A stretch of DNA of 7,692 nt from Betaproteobacteria bacterium (GTDB taxonomy: Bacteria > Pseudomonadota > Gammaproteobacteria > Burkholderiales > Gallionellaceae): assembly GCA_028871775.1 (NCBI GenBank), contig JAGWMH010000081.1, positions 1 to 7,692 on the forward strand. Direction: 5' to 3'. Positions 1 through 6,128 of the stretch are shown here, in pieces; within the stretch, counting starts at the first letter, position 1; every line of letters starts with the position of its first letter. Made by a program: the position numbers and the translations under genes. Below the pieces are notes generated by a model. The model did not search any database. It saw only the letters and a program-made list of their open reading frames with translations, and was not told the DNA's origin.

Positions 1-356
1 TTGAGCTTCCAGCGGCGCATGTCGAGCAGCAGGTAGGCGACGATCTGGCCGGGGCCGTGATAGGTAATCTGCCCGCCGCGGTCTATCTTCACCACCGGGA
101 TGTCGCTGGCGCGCAGCAGGTGCTCCGGCTTGCCCGCCAGCCCCTGCGTGTACACGGGCGGGTGTTGCAGCAGCCAGATTTCGTCGCGCGTTGCGGAATT
201 GCGCTGTGCGGTGAATTGCTTCATCGCCTGCCAGGCGGGTTGGTATTCAACGAGACCTAGAAAACTGACAAGAGGGGAGGACTGAGGGCTGAGGACTGAG
301 GGCTGAGGACTTAGTGCCCCGAACTCAGTCCTGAGTCCTGAGTTCTGAGTCCTCAT
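1..356 (-). CDS. lipB: Octanoyltransferase LipB, partial (C-terminus beyond window start)
   Basis: LipB moves the octanoyl group from acyl carrier protein to lipoyl domains, the first step of lipoate synthesis in the cytoplasm. The visible 118 residues contain the family segments [15 protein letters not shown] and [12 protein letters not shown] (about residues 93-104). The catalytic Cys/Lys region lies outside the window. The only in-frame start before the conserved body is the ATG at 356-354, which overlaps the ybeD stop as ATGA; no ATG, GTG or TTG occurs in frame between it and a Met well inside the domain (in WQAMKQF). From this ATG the protein has about 30 extra residues, rich in Ser, Pro and Gln and encoded by a heptad repeat, before the normal start region [11 protein letters not shown]. 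No good Shine-Dalgarno sequence is visible, so translation is probably coupled to ybeD. Identity is firm; the start is likely but odd. Confidence 0.93.
   Translation of the reverse strand, partial: MRTQNSGLRTEFGALSPQPSVLSPQSSPLVSFLGLVEYQPAWQAMKQFTAQRNSATRDEIWLLQHPPVYTQGLAGKPEHLLRASDIPVVKIDRGGQITYHGPGQIVAYLLLDMRRWKL
277..353. repeat. Eleven phased heptads, two opposed blocks, at the ybeD/lipB junction
   Basis: Seventy-seven bases hold 11 phased 7-base units. Five units alternate GAGGACT and GAGGGCT (277-311). Two unlike units follow (312-325). Four units of CAGTCCT, GAGTCCT or GAGTTCT (326-353) complete the block. The second block is roughly the reverse complement of the first, so the DNA or RNA could fold into a long imperfect hairpin. 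The block begins directly after the lipB ATG on the minus strand and stays open in the lipB frame. There is no T-run, so it is not a classical terminator. Its origin is unknown; it resembles dispersed intergenic repeats of environmental proteobacteria. Confidence 0.85.
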
Positions 357-619
357 AGCACCATCGCCACCATCGGGTGGTCGCACAGCTCCTGATACAG
401 CGCGTCGAGCTGTTCGCGCGAGGTGGCGCGCACGGTGCAGGTGAGGCTGAGGTAGCGCGCTTTGCTGCTGCTGCGCATTTCCATCGAGCTGGCGTCGAAA
501 CCGGGGTCGTGGCGCATCACCACTTCCATCACCGCTTGCGCGAAACCCTGTCGCGACAACCCGAGCACCTTGATCGGGAAGTCGCACGGGTAATCAATGA
601 GGGAGTCTTCCAGTTTCAT
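353..619 (-). CDS. ybeD: YbeD/DUF493 family protein
   Basis: This is an 88-residue cytoplasmic protein of the DUF493 (YbeD) family. It matches E. coli YbeD in length and layout: an N-terminal stretch ending in FPIKVLG, a central [13 protein letters not shown] segment, an [21 protein letters not shown] strand-helix region, and the family ending PMVAMVL. The fold resembles ACT-like regulatory domains, but the molecular role is not settled. The position directly before lipB is conserved in many proteobacteria and suggests a link to lipoate metabolism. The stop TGA (355-353) overlaps the lipB ATG. The ATG start at 619 has only a weak upstream GGGAC as a possible ribosome-binding site. A repeat element separates it from dat, 103 bases upstream. 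Confidence 0.93.
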   Translation of the reverse strand: MKLEDSLIDYPCDFPIKVLGLSRQGFAQAVMEVVMRHDPGFDASSMEMRSSSKARYLSLTCTVRATSREQLDALYQELCDHPMVAMVL

Positions 620-641
620 TTTGTCCCGGTATCAATCTGCC

Positions 642-726
642 GTAGGTTGGGTTAGTGGGTTCATCGCGTAACCCAACAGGTGCAATGTTGGGTTACGGCG
701 CAGAAAGCGCGCCTAACCCAACCTAC
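642..726. repeat. Nested palindromic repeat, four copies of a TTGGGTTA core
   Basis: GTAGGTTGGGTTAG (642-655) and its exact reverse complement (713-726) form a 14-base outer inverted repeat. Inside lies a second perfect inverted repeat of 11 bases, GTAACCCAACA (668-678) and TGTTGGGTTAC (686-696), with a 7-base loop. Four copies of the core thus alternate in orientation, as in REP/BIME-type elements. I recall this kind of sequence as a dispersed intergenic element in beta- and gammaproteobacteria. The right edge supplies the stop codon of dat (TAG at 725-723). It has no T-run and is probably not an intrinsic terminator. Confidence 0.9.
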
Positions 727-1583
727 ATAGTTTTCCGCATCACGTCGCGTTTGAAATCCTGATACAGCATGTGCAGCCTGGCGAATATCGCGCCGGGTTT
801 GCCGTTGCCCACCGGCTTGCCGTCCAGCGTGGTAATGGCGAGTATTTCCTTGGTGGAGGAGGTGAGCAGCAGTTCGTCCGCATTGAGCACTTCGGCGGCG
901 GCGACCTTGCGCACCTGATGCGGGATGCCATTGGCGGCGGCGAGTTCCAGCACCACGTCGTAGGTGATGCCGGGCAGCATCAGGTTGTCTTTGGGCGGGG
1001 CGAGCAGTGTGCCGTTCTTCACCACGAAGATGTTGCTGGCGGCGCCCTCGGTCATGAAACCGCTATCGCGGATCAGGATGGTTTCCGCACAGCCCGCATC
1101 CACCGCCATCTGGCGCAGCAGCACGTTGGGCAGCAGCGCGATGGACTTGATGTCGCAGCGCAGCCAGCGGTTGTCGGGGGCGGTGATGCAGGCGATGCCG
1201 CTTTGCAGCAATTCGGCGGGCGGCGCCAGCAGGGGGCTGCTCATCATGAACACGGTGGGCTTGACCGGCGGCTGGGGGAAGGCATGGTCGCGTTTGGCCA
1301 CGCCGCGTGTGATGTGCAGATAGAGATATTGATCTTCTGCATAATTTCGCGCGATAAGTGTGTCGATCAGCTTCGTCCATTCGCTATTGCTGTGCGGATT
1401 GGCGAGCCGGATGCCGTCCAGGCTGTGCTGCAGGCGCTTCAGGTGTTCGGCGAGGCGGAACGCGTGGCGCGAATATACCGGGATGACTTCATACACCCCG
1501 TCGCCGAAAATAAAGCCGCGATCCAGCACGGGAATTCTGGCTTCTTCGATGGGCATGAATTGCCCGTTCAAATAGACAGTCAT
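723..1583 (-). CDS. dat: D-amino acid aminotransferase (class IV PLP enzyme)
   Basis: This 286-residue fold-type IV PLP aminotransferase interconverts D-alanine and D-glutamate with their 2-oxo acids in the cytoplasm. The PLP lysine is K146 in RCDIKSIALLPNVL, and E179 lies in TEGAASN. Y31 together with R98 and H100 (RGVAKRDHAFP) match, even in numbering, the carboxylate-binding Tyr31/Arg98/His100 of the Bacillus D-amino acid transaminase. This favours D-amino acids over branched-chain substrates or 4-amino-4-deoxychorismate. The start at 1583 has AAAGGA a few bases upstream. The stop TAG lies inside the neighbouring palindromic repeat, so the last residues (MRKTM) may have been reshaped by it, although total length is normal. 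It lies between dacC and ybeD, fitting a role in D-amino acid recycling. Confidence 0.93.
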   Translation of the reverse strand: MTVYLNGQFMPIEEARIPVLDRGFIFGDGVYEVIPVYSRHAFRLAEHLKRLQHSLDGIRLANPHSNSEWTKLIDTLIARNYAEDQYLYLHITRGVAKRDHAFPQPPVKPTVFMMSSPLLAPPAELLQSGIACITAPDNRWLRCDIKSIALLPNVLLRQMAVDAGCAETILIRDSGFMTEGAASNIFVVKNGTLLAPPKDNLMLPGITYDVVLELAAANGIPHQVRKVAAAEVLNADELLLTSSTKEILAITTLDGKPVGNGKPGAIFARLHMLYQDFKRDVMRKTM

Positions 1584-1615
1584 GGCATGATCCTTTAACT
1601 AAAAACTGTAATTCA

Positions 1616-1744
1616 AGCCACAGAGATCACAGAGTACACAGAGAAGGCGGTGGCTTTACCAATGTTTTCCGCCCATTTGACAGTAAGCATACTCACTGTA
1701 TCAACCGATGGTTTTTCTCTGTGATCTCTGTGTTCTCTGTGGCT
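1616..1744. repeat. Inverted pair of 9-base tandem units (CTCTGTG family)
   Basis: The left arm (1616-1645) has three 9-base units: CACAGAGAT, CACAGAGTA and CACAGAGAA, preceded by AGC. The right arm (1715-1744) has TTCTCTGTG, ATCTCTGTG and TTCTCTGTG, followed by GCT. By eye the arms are reverse complements at 27 of 30 positions. They flank a 69-base spacer with no recognisable content. The element fills most of the dat/dacC gap (1584-1761), where I found no convincing promoter or terminator. Such CACAGAG tandem units are, from memory, a common dispersed repeat in environmental bacteria. Confidence 0.88.
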
Positions 1745-1761
1745 AACTGCTTTTTCCAGGT

Positions 1762-2901
1762 TTATTGGAAGAGCAGGCGGATATTATCCCATCCGCGCGA
1801 GAAAACATTGGCCAGCGGCACGGGCTCCAGTGCCACCAGCGGGAATTCGGCATACGGCTTGCCGCCCAGCGCAAGTTTCATCATACCGACTTTCTGCCCG
1901 CCGGTAATCGGGGCAATGAGCGGCTGTTGTGTTTCCATGGTTGCCTTGAGTTGCGCCAGCTGTCCTTTCGGCACGGAAAGAAATATATCGCTGCGAAACC
2001 CGACCTTGATCTTGTCCTCTGTGCCTTTCCACAGGCGCACGCTGGCTACCGGCTGGTTCTTCTGGTACAGACGCACCGCTTCGAAATACTGGAAGCCATA
2101 GTTCAATAATTTCTGGCTTTCGGTGGCGCGCAGGCTGTCGGAAGCGGCGCCCATCACCACCGAAATCAGGCGGCGGTTGTCGCGTCTGGCCGAGGCCACC
2201 AGGCAGAATCCGGCGCTTTCGGTGTATCCCGTATTCATTCCGTCCACATAGGGGTCTATCCACAACAGGCGGTTGCGGTTGGCCTGCTTGATGTTGTTGT
2301 ACTGGTATTCGCGCAGCGAATAGATCGGGTAGTGATCGGGAAAGTCGCGCACTATGGCGGCGGCGAGCAATGCCAGGTCATGGGCAGTGGTGTAGTGTTG
2401 CGGATGCGGCTGGCCGGTGGCATTGGCGAAGTGCGTGTCGTTCATGTCCAGCCGCTGCGTTTCCCTGTTCATCAGCCCGACAAATTTCTCCTCGCTGCCG
2501 GCGATGGTCTCTGCCAGCACGCGCACGGCATCGTTGCCGGACTGGACGATGAGACCGCGCAGCAGTTCCGCGATGGTTACCGGTTTGTTTTTGTCGAGGA
2601 ACATGCGCGATTCTTCACCCTGGATGAGCAGGGCTTCCGCCGACGGGGTCACGGTCTGCTCCAGCGTAAGCTTATTCTGTCTGAGCGCGGTGAAGGTCAG
2701 GTAGGCCGTCATCAGCTTGGTCAGCGAGGCCGGCTCAACGCGCCCGTTTCCGTTTGCATTGACCAGTATCTGGCTGCTGGTGAAGTCATACAGAAGATAG
2801 GATTTGGCTGCCAGAGACGGCGCAGGTGGCAGGCCGGTTTGCTGCGCCTGGGCCGGTGAGGGAAACAGCAGGGCGGCAAGAAATGACAGCACGAACTTCA
2901 T
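1762..2901 (-). CDS. dacC: D-alanyl-D-alanine carboxypeptidase (PBP5/6 family), KTG motif altered to NTG
   Basis: A 379-residue low-molecular-weight penicillin-binding protein of peptidase family S11, which trims the terminal D-Ala from peptidoglycan pentapeptides in the periplasm. A signal peptide (MKFVLSFLAALLFPSPAQA) is followed by the catalytic domain with SLTK (S59-K62) and SGN (121-123). The C-terminal PBP5_C-like domain runs from about 275 to 360, and the end NVFSRGWDNIRLLFQ fits the usual amphipathic membrane anchor. The third active-site motif, normally KTG, reads NTG (223-225, in YVDGMNTGYTE); the codon is AAT. Activity may be reduced or changed. The ATG at 2901 was chosen because a TTG 33 bases upstream overlaps the promoter -10 box and would not be transcribed. 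The symbol could equally be dacA; I cannot separate the paralogues. Confidence 0.93.
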   Translation of the reverse strand: MKFVLSFLAALLFPSPAQAQQTGLPPAPSLAAKSYLLYDFTSSQILVNANGNGRVEPASLTKLMTAYLTFTALRQNKLTLEQTVTPSAEALLIQGEESRMFLDKNKPVTIAELLRGLIVQSGNDAVRVLAETIAGSEEKFVGLMNRETQRLDMNDTHFANATGQPHPQHYTTAHDLALLAAAIVRDFPDHYPIYSLREYQYNNIKQANRNRLLWIDPYVDGMNTGYTESAGFCLVASARRDNRRLISVVMGAASDSLRATESQKLLNYGFQYFEAVRLYQKNQPVASVRLWKGTEDKIKVGFRSDIFLSVPKGQLAQLKATMETQQPLIAPITGGQKVGMMKLALGGKPYAEFPLVALEPVPLANVFSRGWDNIRLLFQ

Positions 2902-2933
2902 GAATTGCGGCCAACGACAATGGAAAGACGGCA

Positions 2934-2963
2934 ATTATAGTCGCGCCGGACAGGATGAGTCAC
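2934..2963 (-). promoter_or_regulatory. Sigma70-type promoter of dacC
   Basis: On the minus strand a perfect TATAAT (2939-2934) is preceded, after an 18-base spacer, by GTGACT (2963-2958), which matches TTGACA at four of six positions. Transcription would begin near 2927, about 26 bases before the dacC ATG. It lies between the regA stop and dacC, so dacC can be expressed independently of regBA. Confidence 0.65.
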
Positions 2964-2979
2964 GGGGAGGGCTGTTGCG

Positions 2980-3528
2980 TCAGCTTTCCGAGGTCGGCCG
3001 CTTGGACAGCTTGCGTTGCAGGGTGCGGCGGTGCATGTTGAGCGCGCGCGCAGTGGCAGAGATATTGCCCTGATGCTCCTGCAGCACGCGCTGGATGTGT
3101 TCCCACTCCAGCCGCTCCACCGAAGGCGGCTGTATGTTGAGCGGGGCGTCGACGCTGGCGTGGTGGCCGAACGCCGCCACGATTTCGTCGGCATTCGCCG
3201 GTTTGGACAGGTACTGCGTGGCACCCAGCTTGACGGCCTCCACGGCCGTGGCAATGCTGGCATAGCCGGTCAGCATCACGATGCGCGTGGCCGGGTCGAG
3301 CTCATGCAGGGCATGGATGAGCGTCAGCCCGGATGCACCGTCCATTTTCAAGTCCACTACTGCATATTCCGGCGGGTTGTCCCGTGCCAGCGGCAGCGCC
3401 TGCTCCACGCTGTGCGCCACGGTCACGGCGAAGCCGCGCTTTTCCAGCGCGCGGCACAGCACCTGGCTGAACACATCATCATCGTCCACCAGCAACAGCG
3501 AGGCTTGTTCGTTGAGAGATGTGTTCAT
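2980..3528 (-). CDS. regA: Redox response regulator of the RegA/PrrA/ActR family
   Basis: A 182-residue DNA-binding response regulator, partner of RegB, that controls respiratory and other redox-dependent genes. The receiver domain (about 10-122) has the acidic pocket DDDD (15-18), phosphoacceptor D59 in VVDLKMDG, T87 in MLTGYA and K109 in YLSKP. A Pro-containing linker leads to a Fis-type helix-turn-helix (about 154-176) with NISATARALNMHRRTLQRKL. The segment ALNMHRRTLQRKL is characteristic of the RegA group and separates it from sigma54-type NtrC regulators, which also have an ATPase domain. The start overlaps the regB stop by 4 bases (ATGA), indicating translational coupling. I chose the symbol by family; prrA, actR and roxR are names for orthologues. 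Confidence 0.93.
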   Translation of the reverse strand: MNTSLNEQASLLLVDDDDVFSQVLCRALEKRGFAVTVAHSVEQALPLARDNPPEYAVVDLKMDGASGLTLIHALHELDPATRIVMLTGYASIATAVEAVKLGATQYLSKPANADEIVAAFGHHASVDAPLNIQPPSVERLEWEHIQRVLQEHQGNISATARALNMHRRTLQRKLSKRPTSES

Positions 3529-4817
3529 GCTGTATAGGGTTGCAAAGGCAGGATAACCTCGGTGGTGGCGCCGCCGCCCTCGCGGTTGAACAGGCGCACC
3601 TTGCCACCCAGGCGTTCCACCGTGGCGTTGGCGAGGAACAGCCCCAGCCCCTTGCCTTCCTCCTTGGTGGTGAAGAATGCCGAGCCGGCGCGGGCGGCGG
3701 CTTCCGGCGTGAGCCCCTGGCCGTGGTCATGGATTTCCAGCGTGAAACGGCGCTCGTCCCAATGCGCCTGGATGTCGATTTCATCCGGCGAGGCGTCGGC
3801 GGCATTGTTGAGCAGGTTCAGCAGCGCGGCACGCAGCGCCGGGTCCATGCGCAACTGCGGCGCCGGTTGCGCACCGGATGCCTGGTAACGGTAATGCACG
3901 GCGGGGCGCAGCAATTGCCATTCATCCAGCGTGGCGGCGAGGAACTGCTCCAGCGGCTGCGGCAGCGCGGTCTGGGTGACGGTATCCTGGGCATTGGCCA
4001 GCAGCTTGCCGAGGATGCGTTTGCATCCCTGCACCTGTTCGTCCAGGATGTCCAGATTGCCGCGCCATTCCGGCAGCACGGCATGGTCGCGCTTCAGCTC
4101 GCCGATGATTACCGACAGGGTGGATAGCGGCGTGCCCAGTTCGTGGGCGGCGCCCGCTGCCTGGGTGCCGAGCGCCACGATGCGCTCATTGCGCAGCGTT
4201 TCCTCGCGCACCTTGGCCAGCGTCTCGTCGCGGTCGCGCACCGCCTGCGCCATCTTCACCACGAAATACGCCACCACCACCGCGCTGATGACGAAGCCCA
4301 GCCACATGCCGATGACGTGCATGTTGAAGGCATCGCCCTGCGCCGCGGCATGCTGCATATGCCCCTCGTGCGCGTTGTCCGATGGCAGCGGCACGTAGAA
4401 TTTCATCAGCAGGGTGTAGCAGCCGGTGGTGATGCCCGCCATCGCCCAGGTGTAGCTGCGCGGCAATGCGGCTGCGGCGATCACCAGCGGCAGCAGGAAC
4501 AGCGAGATGAAGGGATTGGTCGAGCCGCCGCCGTAGTAGAGCAGCACCGACAGCGCCAGCACGTCGGCGCACAACTGCGCGAACAGCTCGGGGTTGGAAA
4601 CCGGATAATCGGCGCGCAGGCGCCACCAGGTGAGCAGGTTCAGCCCCGCCAGCGCGGCGACGGTGGTGAGCATGGGCAGCCATTCCAGCTTCATCGCAAG
4701 AATACGGTACACCAGCGCGAGCGCAGCGCACTGCCCTATTACAGCAATGGCGCGCAGCACCACGAGGCGGCGCAGATGGCTGTGCCCGGTCTGGGCGGCG
4801 AGAATGGAAGGGTTCAT
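3525..4817 (-). CDS. regB: Redox sensor histidine kinase of the RegB/PrrB family
   Basis: A 430-residue inner-membrane kinase that senses the redox state of the quinone pool and respiration and phosphorylates RegA. About six hydrophobic segments occupy residues 18-190. GGGSTNPF (96-103) matches the ubiquinone-linked GGxxNPF signature of RegB. The H-box is AAGAAHELGTPLSTL with H225. C265, in QVQGCKRIL, corresponds in place and number to the redox-active Cys of Rhodobacter RegB. N-box NLLNNAADAS (334-343), DHGQG (364-368) and the G2 box GKGLGL (388-393) show an intact ATP-binding domain. The loop at about 147-171 is unusually rich in His and Met. No strong Shine-Dalgarno sequence is seen; a TAAAAT (4832-4827, minus strand) close to the start could be a -10 box, but no matching -35 is evident. 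Confidence 0.95.
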   Translation of the reverse strand: MNPSILAAQTGHSHLRRLVVLRAIAVIGQCAALALVYRILAMKLEWLPMLTTVAALAGLNLLTWWRLRADYPVSNPELFAQLCADVLALSVLLYYGGGSTNPFISLFLLPLVIAAAALPRSYTWAMAGITTGCYTLLMKFYVPLPSDNAHEGHMQHAAAQGDAFNMHVIGMWLGFVISAVVVAYFVVKMAQAVRDRDETLAKVREETLRNERIVALGTQAAGAAHELGTPLSTLSVIIGELKRDHAVLPEWRGNLDILDEQVQGCKRILGKLLANAQDTVTQTALPQPLEQFLAATLDEWQLLRPAVHYRYQASGAQPAPQLRMDPALRAALLNLLNNAADASPDEIDIQAHWDERRFTLEIHDHGQGLTPEAAARAGSAFFTTKEEGKGLGLFLANATVERLGGKVRLFNREGGGATTEVILPLQPYTA

Positions 4818-4856
4818 TGCTGTTGAATTTTACCGCTTTGGCAGTGTCGGCGGGGT

Positions 4857-4879
4857 GCGACAAATTGTCGCGCGACAAT
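4857..4879. promoter_or_regulatory. Overlapping palindromes, candidate RegA operator
   Basis: GCGACAAATTGTCGC (4857-4871) is a perfect inverted repeat with half-sites GCGAC and GTCGC spaced by 5. It overlaps a perfect 16-base palindrome ATTGTCGCGCGACAAT (4864-4879), giving three alternating GCGAC half-sites. RegA/PrrA sites are described as GCGNC-type inverted half-sites of variable spacing, and this block fits that pattern. It lies 40-62 bases upstream of the regB start and about 180 bases before the chaperone promoter. Autoregulation of regBA is therefore the simplest reading; control of the chaperone operon is possible. The assignment is inferred. Confidence 0.5.
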
Positions 4880-5055
4880 ATGCCACATTCCCGGGCAGGC
4901 GCAAACACCTTAAATTGCGCCTTGCCAGGCAGGCGGTGCGGAATTTTCTTCCGGCCTCCCTCCCATGTACGCTGGTGCATGCACTGTCTGCCTTGCACTT
5001 TTTCCCATCTGAAAAATTGAAACAGCAGTGAATATCCTGTTGGGCATGTTCATTG

Positions 5056-5084
5056 TTGAGAAGTGGCGTCTCTTCCTGTATCTT
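5056..5084 (+). promoter_or_regulatory. Probable sigma70 promoter of the PCuAC operon
   Basis: TTGAGA (5056-5061, five of six matches to TTGACA) and TATCTT (5079-5084, four of six matches to TATAAT) are separated by exactly 17 bases. Transcription would begin near 5091, giving a leader of about 23 bases that carries the GAGGA ribosome-binding site (5102-5106) before the ATG at 5114. Confidence 0.5.
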
Positions 5085-5113
5085 GGCACGTCGTTAAATC
5101 TGAGGAAATTCAA

Positions 5114-5569
5114 ATGCGTTATGCGATTGCAATCGCCGCGTGGTTGTGCGCGGCACAGGCTTGGGCGGGGGATGTGGCAGTGAGCGGCGCGTGGGCGCGC
5201 GCCACGGCGCCCGGGCAAGAGGATGCGGCCATGCAGTTTTCCATCACCAGCAAACAAGAAGCACAGCTGGTGGCGATTTCCAGCCCGGCAGCGGGTGCCG
5301 TGGAGCTTCACCGCATGACGCACGATAGCGGCGTGATGAAGATGCGCGCCATCGAATCCCTGCCATTGCCTGCGGGCAAGGCGGTTGATCTGGCAGCGAG
5401 CGGCATCCATGTGATGCTACTCAACCTGAAACAGCCAGCCAAGGCCGGCGAGAGCATACCGTTCACCGTGACGGTGCAGTTTGCCGACAAGCACAAGGCA
5501 ACGGTGCAAGCCACTGCCGAAGTGAAGCCGCTGGCTGACAATCACGACGAGCACGAGCATCATCATTAG
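5114..5569 (+). CDS. Periplasmic copper chaperone of the PCuAC family, complete copper site
   Basis: A 151-residue secreted protein of the PCuAC (DUF461) family, which binds Cu(I) in the periplasm and helps metallate the CuA or CuB centre of cytochrome c oxidase. The signal peptide is MRYAIAIAAWLCAAQAWA, probably cut before GD. The copper motif H-X10-M-X21-H-X-M is exact: H66, M77, H99 and M101. The family feature AWARATAPG lies at 26-34. The tail NHDEHEHHH (143-151) is His-rich and could add metal binding. The ATG at 5114 was preferred over an upstream in-frame GTG at 5063 because it is followed at once by the signal peptide, has GAGGA at good spacing, and lies downstream of the predicted promoter. 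A second family member follows after 33 bases. Proteins of this family are variously called PccA or PcuC. Confidence 0.92.
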   Translation: MRYAIAIAAWLCAAQAWAGDVAVSGAWARATAPGQEDAAMQFSITSKQEAQLVAISSPAAGAVELHRMTHDSGVMKMRAIESLPLPAGKAVDLAASGIHVMLLNLKQPAKAGESIPFTVTVQFADKHKATVQATAEVKPLADNHDEHEHHH

Positions 5570-5602
5570 GCAAGCGCTATCCGTTTTGGTTATGGAGGAG
5601 TC

Positions 5603-6088
5603 ATGATGTGGCAAAAGCTGGTGGGTATCGTGGCGTTTGTGTTGGTGAGCAATGCATGGGCAGGCACCGACGATGTAGTGGTGGAGAATGCATGGCTGCG
5701 TGAAAGTGTACCGGGGCAGCACACAGTATCCCTGCAGTTAAACCTGACCAGCATCAAACCGGCCAGGCTGGTTGCTGTGAGCAGCCCGCTGGCTGCCGCG
5801 GTGAAGATGCAGGTGTTGTACCCCGCCGGCAGAGGCAAGATGCAGGCGCGCGAGGTGGGCAGCCTGAGCCTGCCGCGCCACCGCACTGTGGTGTTTGGCG
5901 AGAATGATGTGGCTCTGATGATGGTGGGTTTGAAGCAGGAGTTGAATGAAGGGGATCATGTTCCGGTCACCTTGACCGTGGAGCTGGCAGGCAAGCATAT
6001 CCGCAAGCTGGAAACGGTGGCCGAGGTCCGACGGCTGGAGCTCAGCTACAAGCAGCATTCCGGTCGCTCGGTGCAGGACCACCGCTGA
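5603..6088 (+). CDS. Divergent PCuAC-family paralogue lacking both ligand histidines
   Basis: A 161-residue secreted protein similar to its upstream neighbour along its length: signal peptide to about residue 20 (VSNAWA), ENAWLRESVPGQ (28-39), VAVSSPLAAAV (57-67) and MMVGLKQEL (106-114). Aligned to the first protein, ligand H66 becomes Q70 and H99 becomes A104, while Met remains at about 80 and at 106. A canonical His/Met copper site is therefore absent, although several Met (69, 80, 106, 107) and a C-terminal tail with H152 and H160 remain. It may bind copper differently, act as a partner of the first protein, or have another ligand. GGAGGAG just before the tandem ATGs at 5603 is a strong ribosome-binding site, and the short gap indicates one operon. 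The unit ends in the terminator downstream. Confidence 0.85.
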   Translation: MMWQKLVGIVAFVLVSNAWAGTDDVVVENAWLRESVPGQHTVSLQLNLTSIKPARLVAVSSPLAAAVKMQVLYPAGRGKMQAREVGSLSLPRHRTVVFGENDVALMMVGLKQELNEGDHVPVTLTVELAGKHIRKLETVAEVRRLELSYKQHSGRSVQDHR

Positions 6089-6128
6089 GTCGGCTGTTTG
6101 CCAAGTAAGCACGGACTTTGCGCGAGAA

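Larger units (their letters stand above)
4818..5113. other. Divergent intergenic region between regB and the copper chaperone genes
   Basis: This is a 296-base gap without a credible gene. It holds the overlapping palindromes near regB (4857-4879), a short palindrome GTGCATGCAC (4975-4984) of unknown meaning, and a promoter facing right (5056-5084). The stretch 4885-4970 shows no structure I can name. Short open frames crossing it lack ribosome-binding sites and family features. Confidence 0.7.

Noticed and set aside
277..353. Heptad block as a CRISPR array
   Set aside because: Units are 7 bases with no unique spacers, and no cas gene is present.
771..1598. Open frame of 275 codons on the plus strand
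   Set aside because: It lies antisense to dat, whose PLP lysine and substrate residues are all present. The shadow translation is low-complexity Gly/His/Gln/Val with no recognisable domain.
2902..2934. Upstream TTG start for dacC adding 11 residues
   Set aside because: It overlaps the -10 box of the promoter and would put charged residues ahead of a normal signal peptide; the ATG at 2901 fits better.
4975..4984. Palindrome GTGCATGCAC as a metal-regulator operator
   Set aside because: It is ten bases long, isolated, away from both promoters, and matches no regulator site that I can name with confidence.
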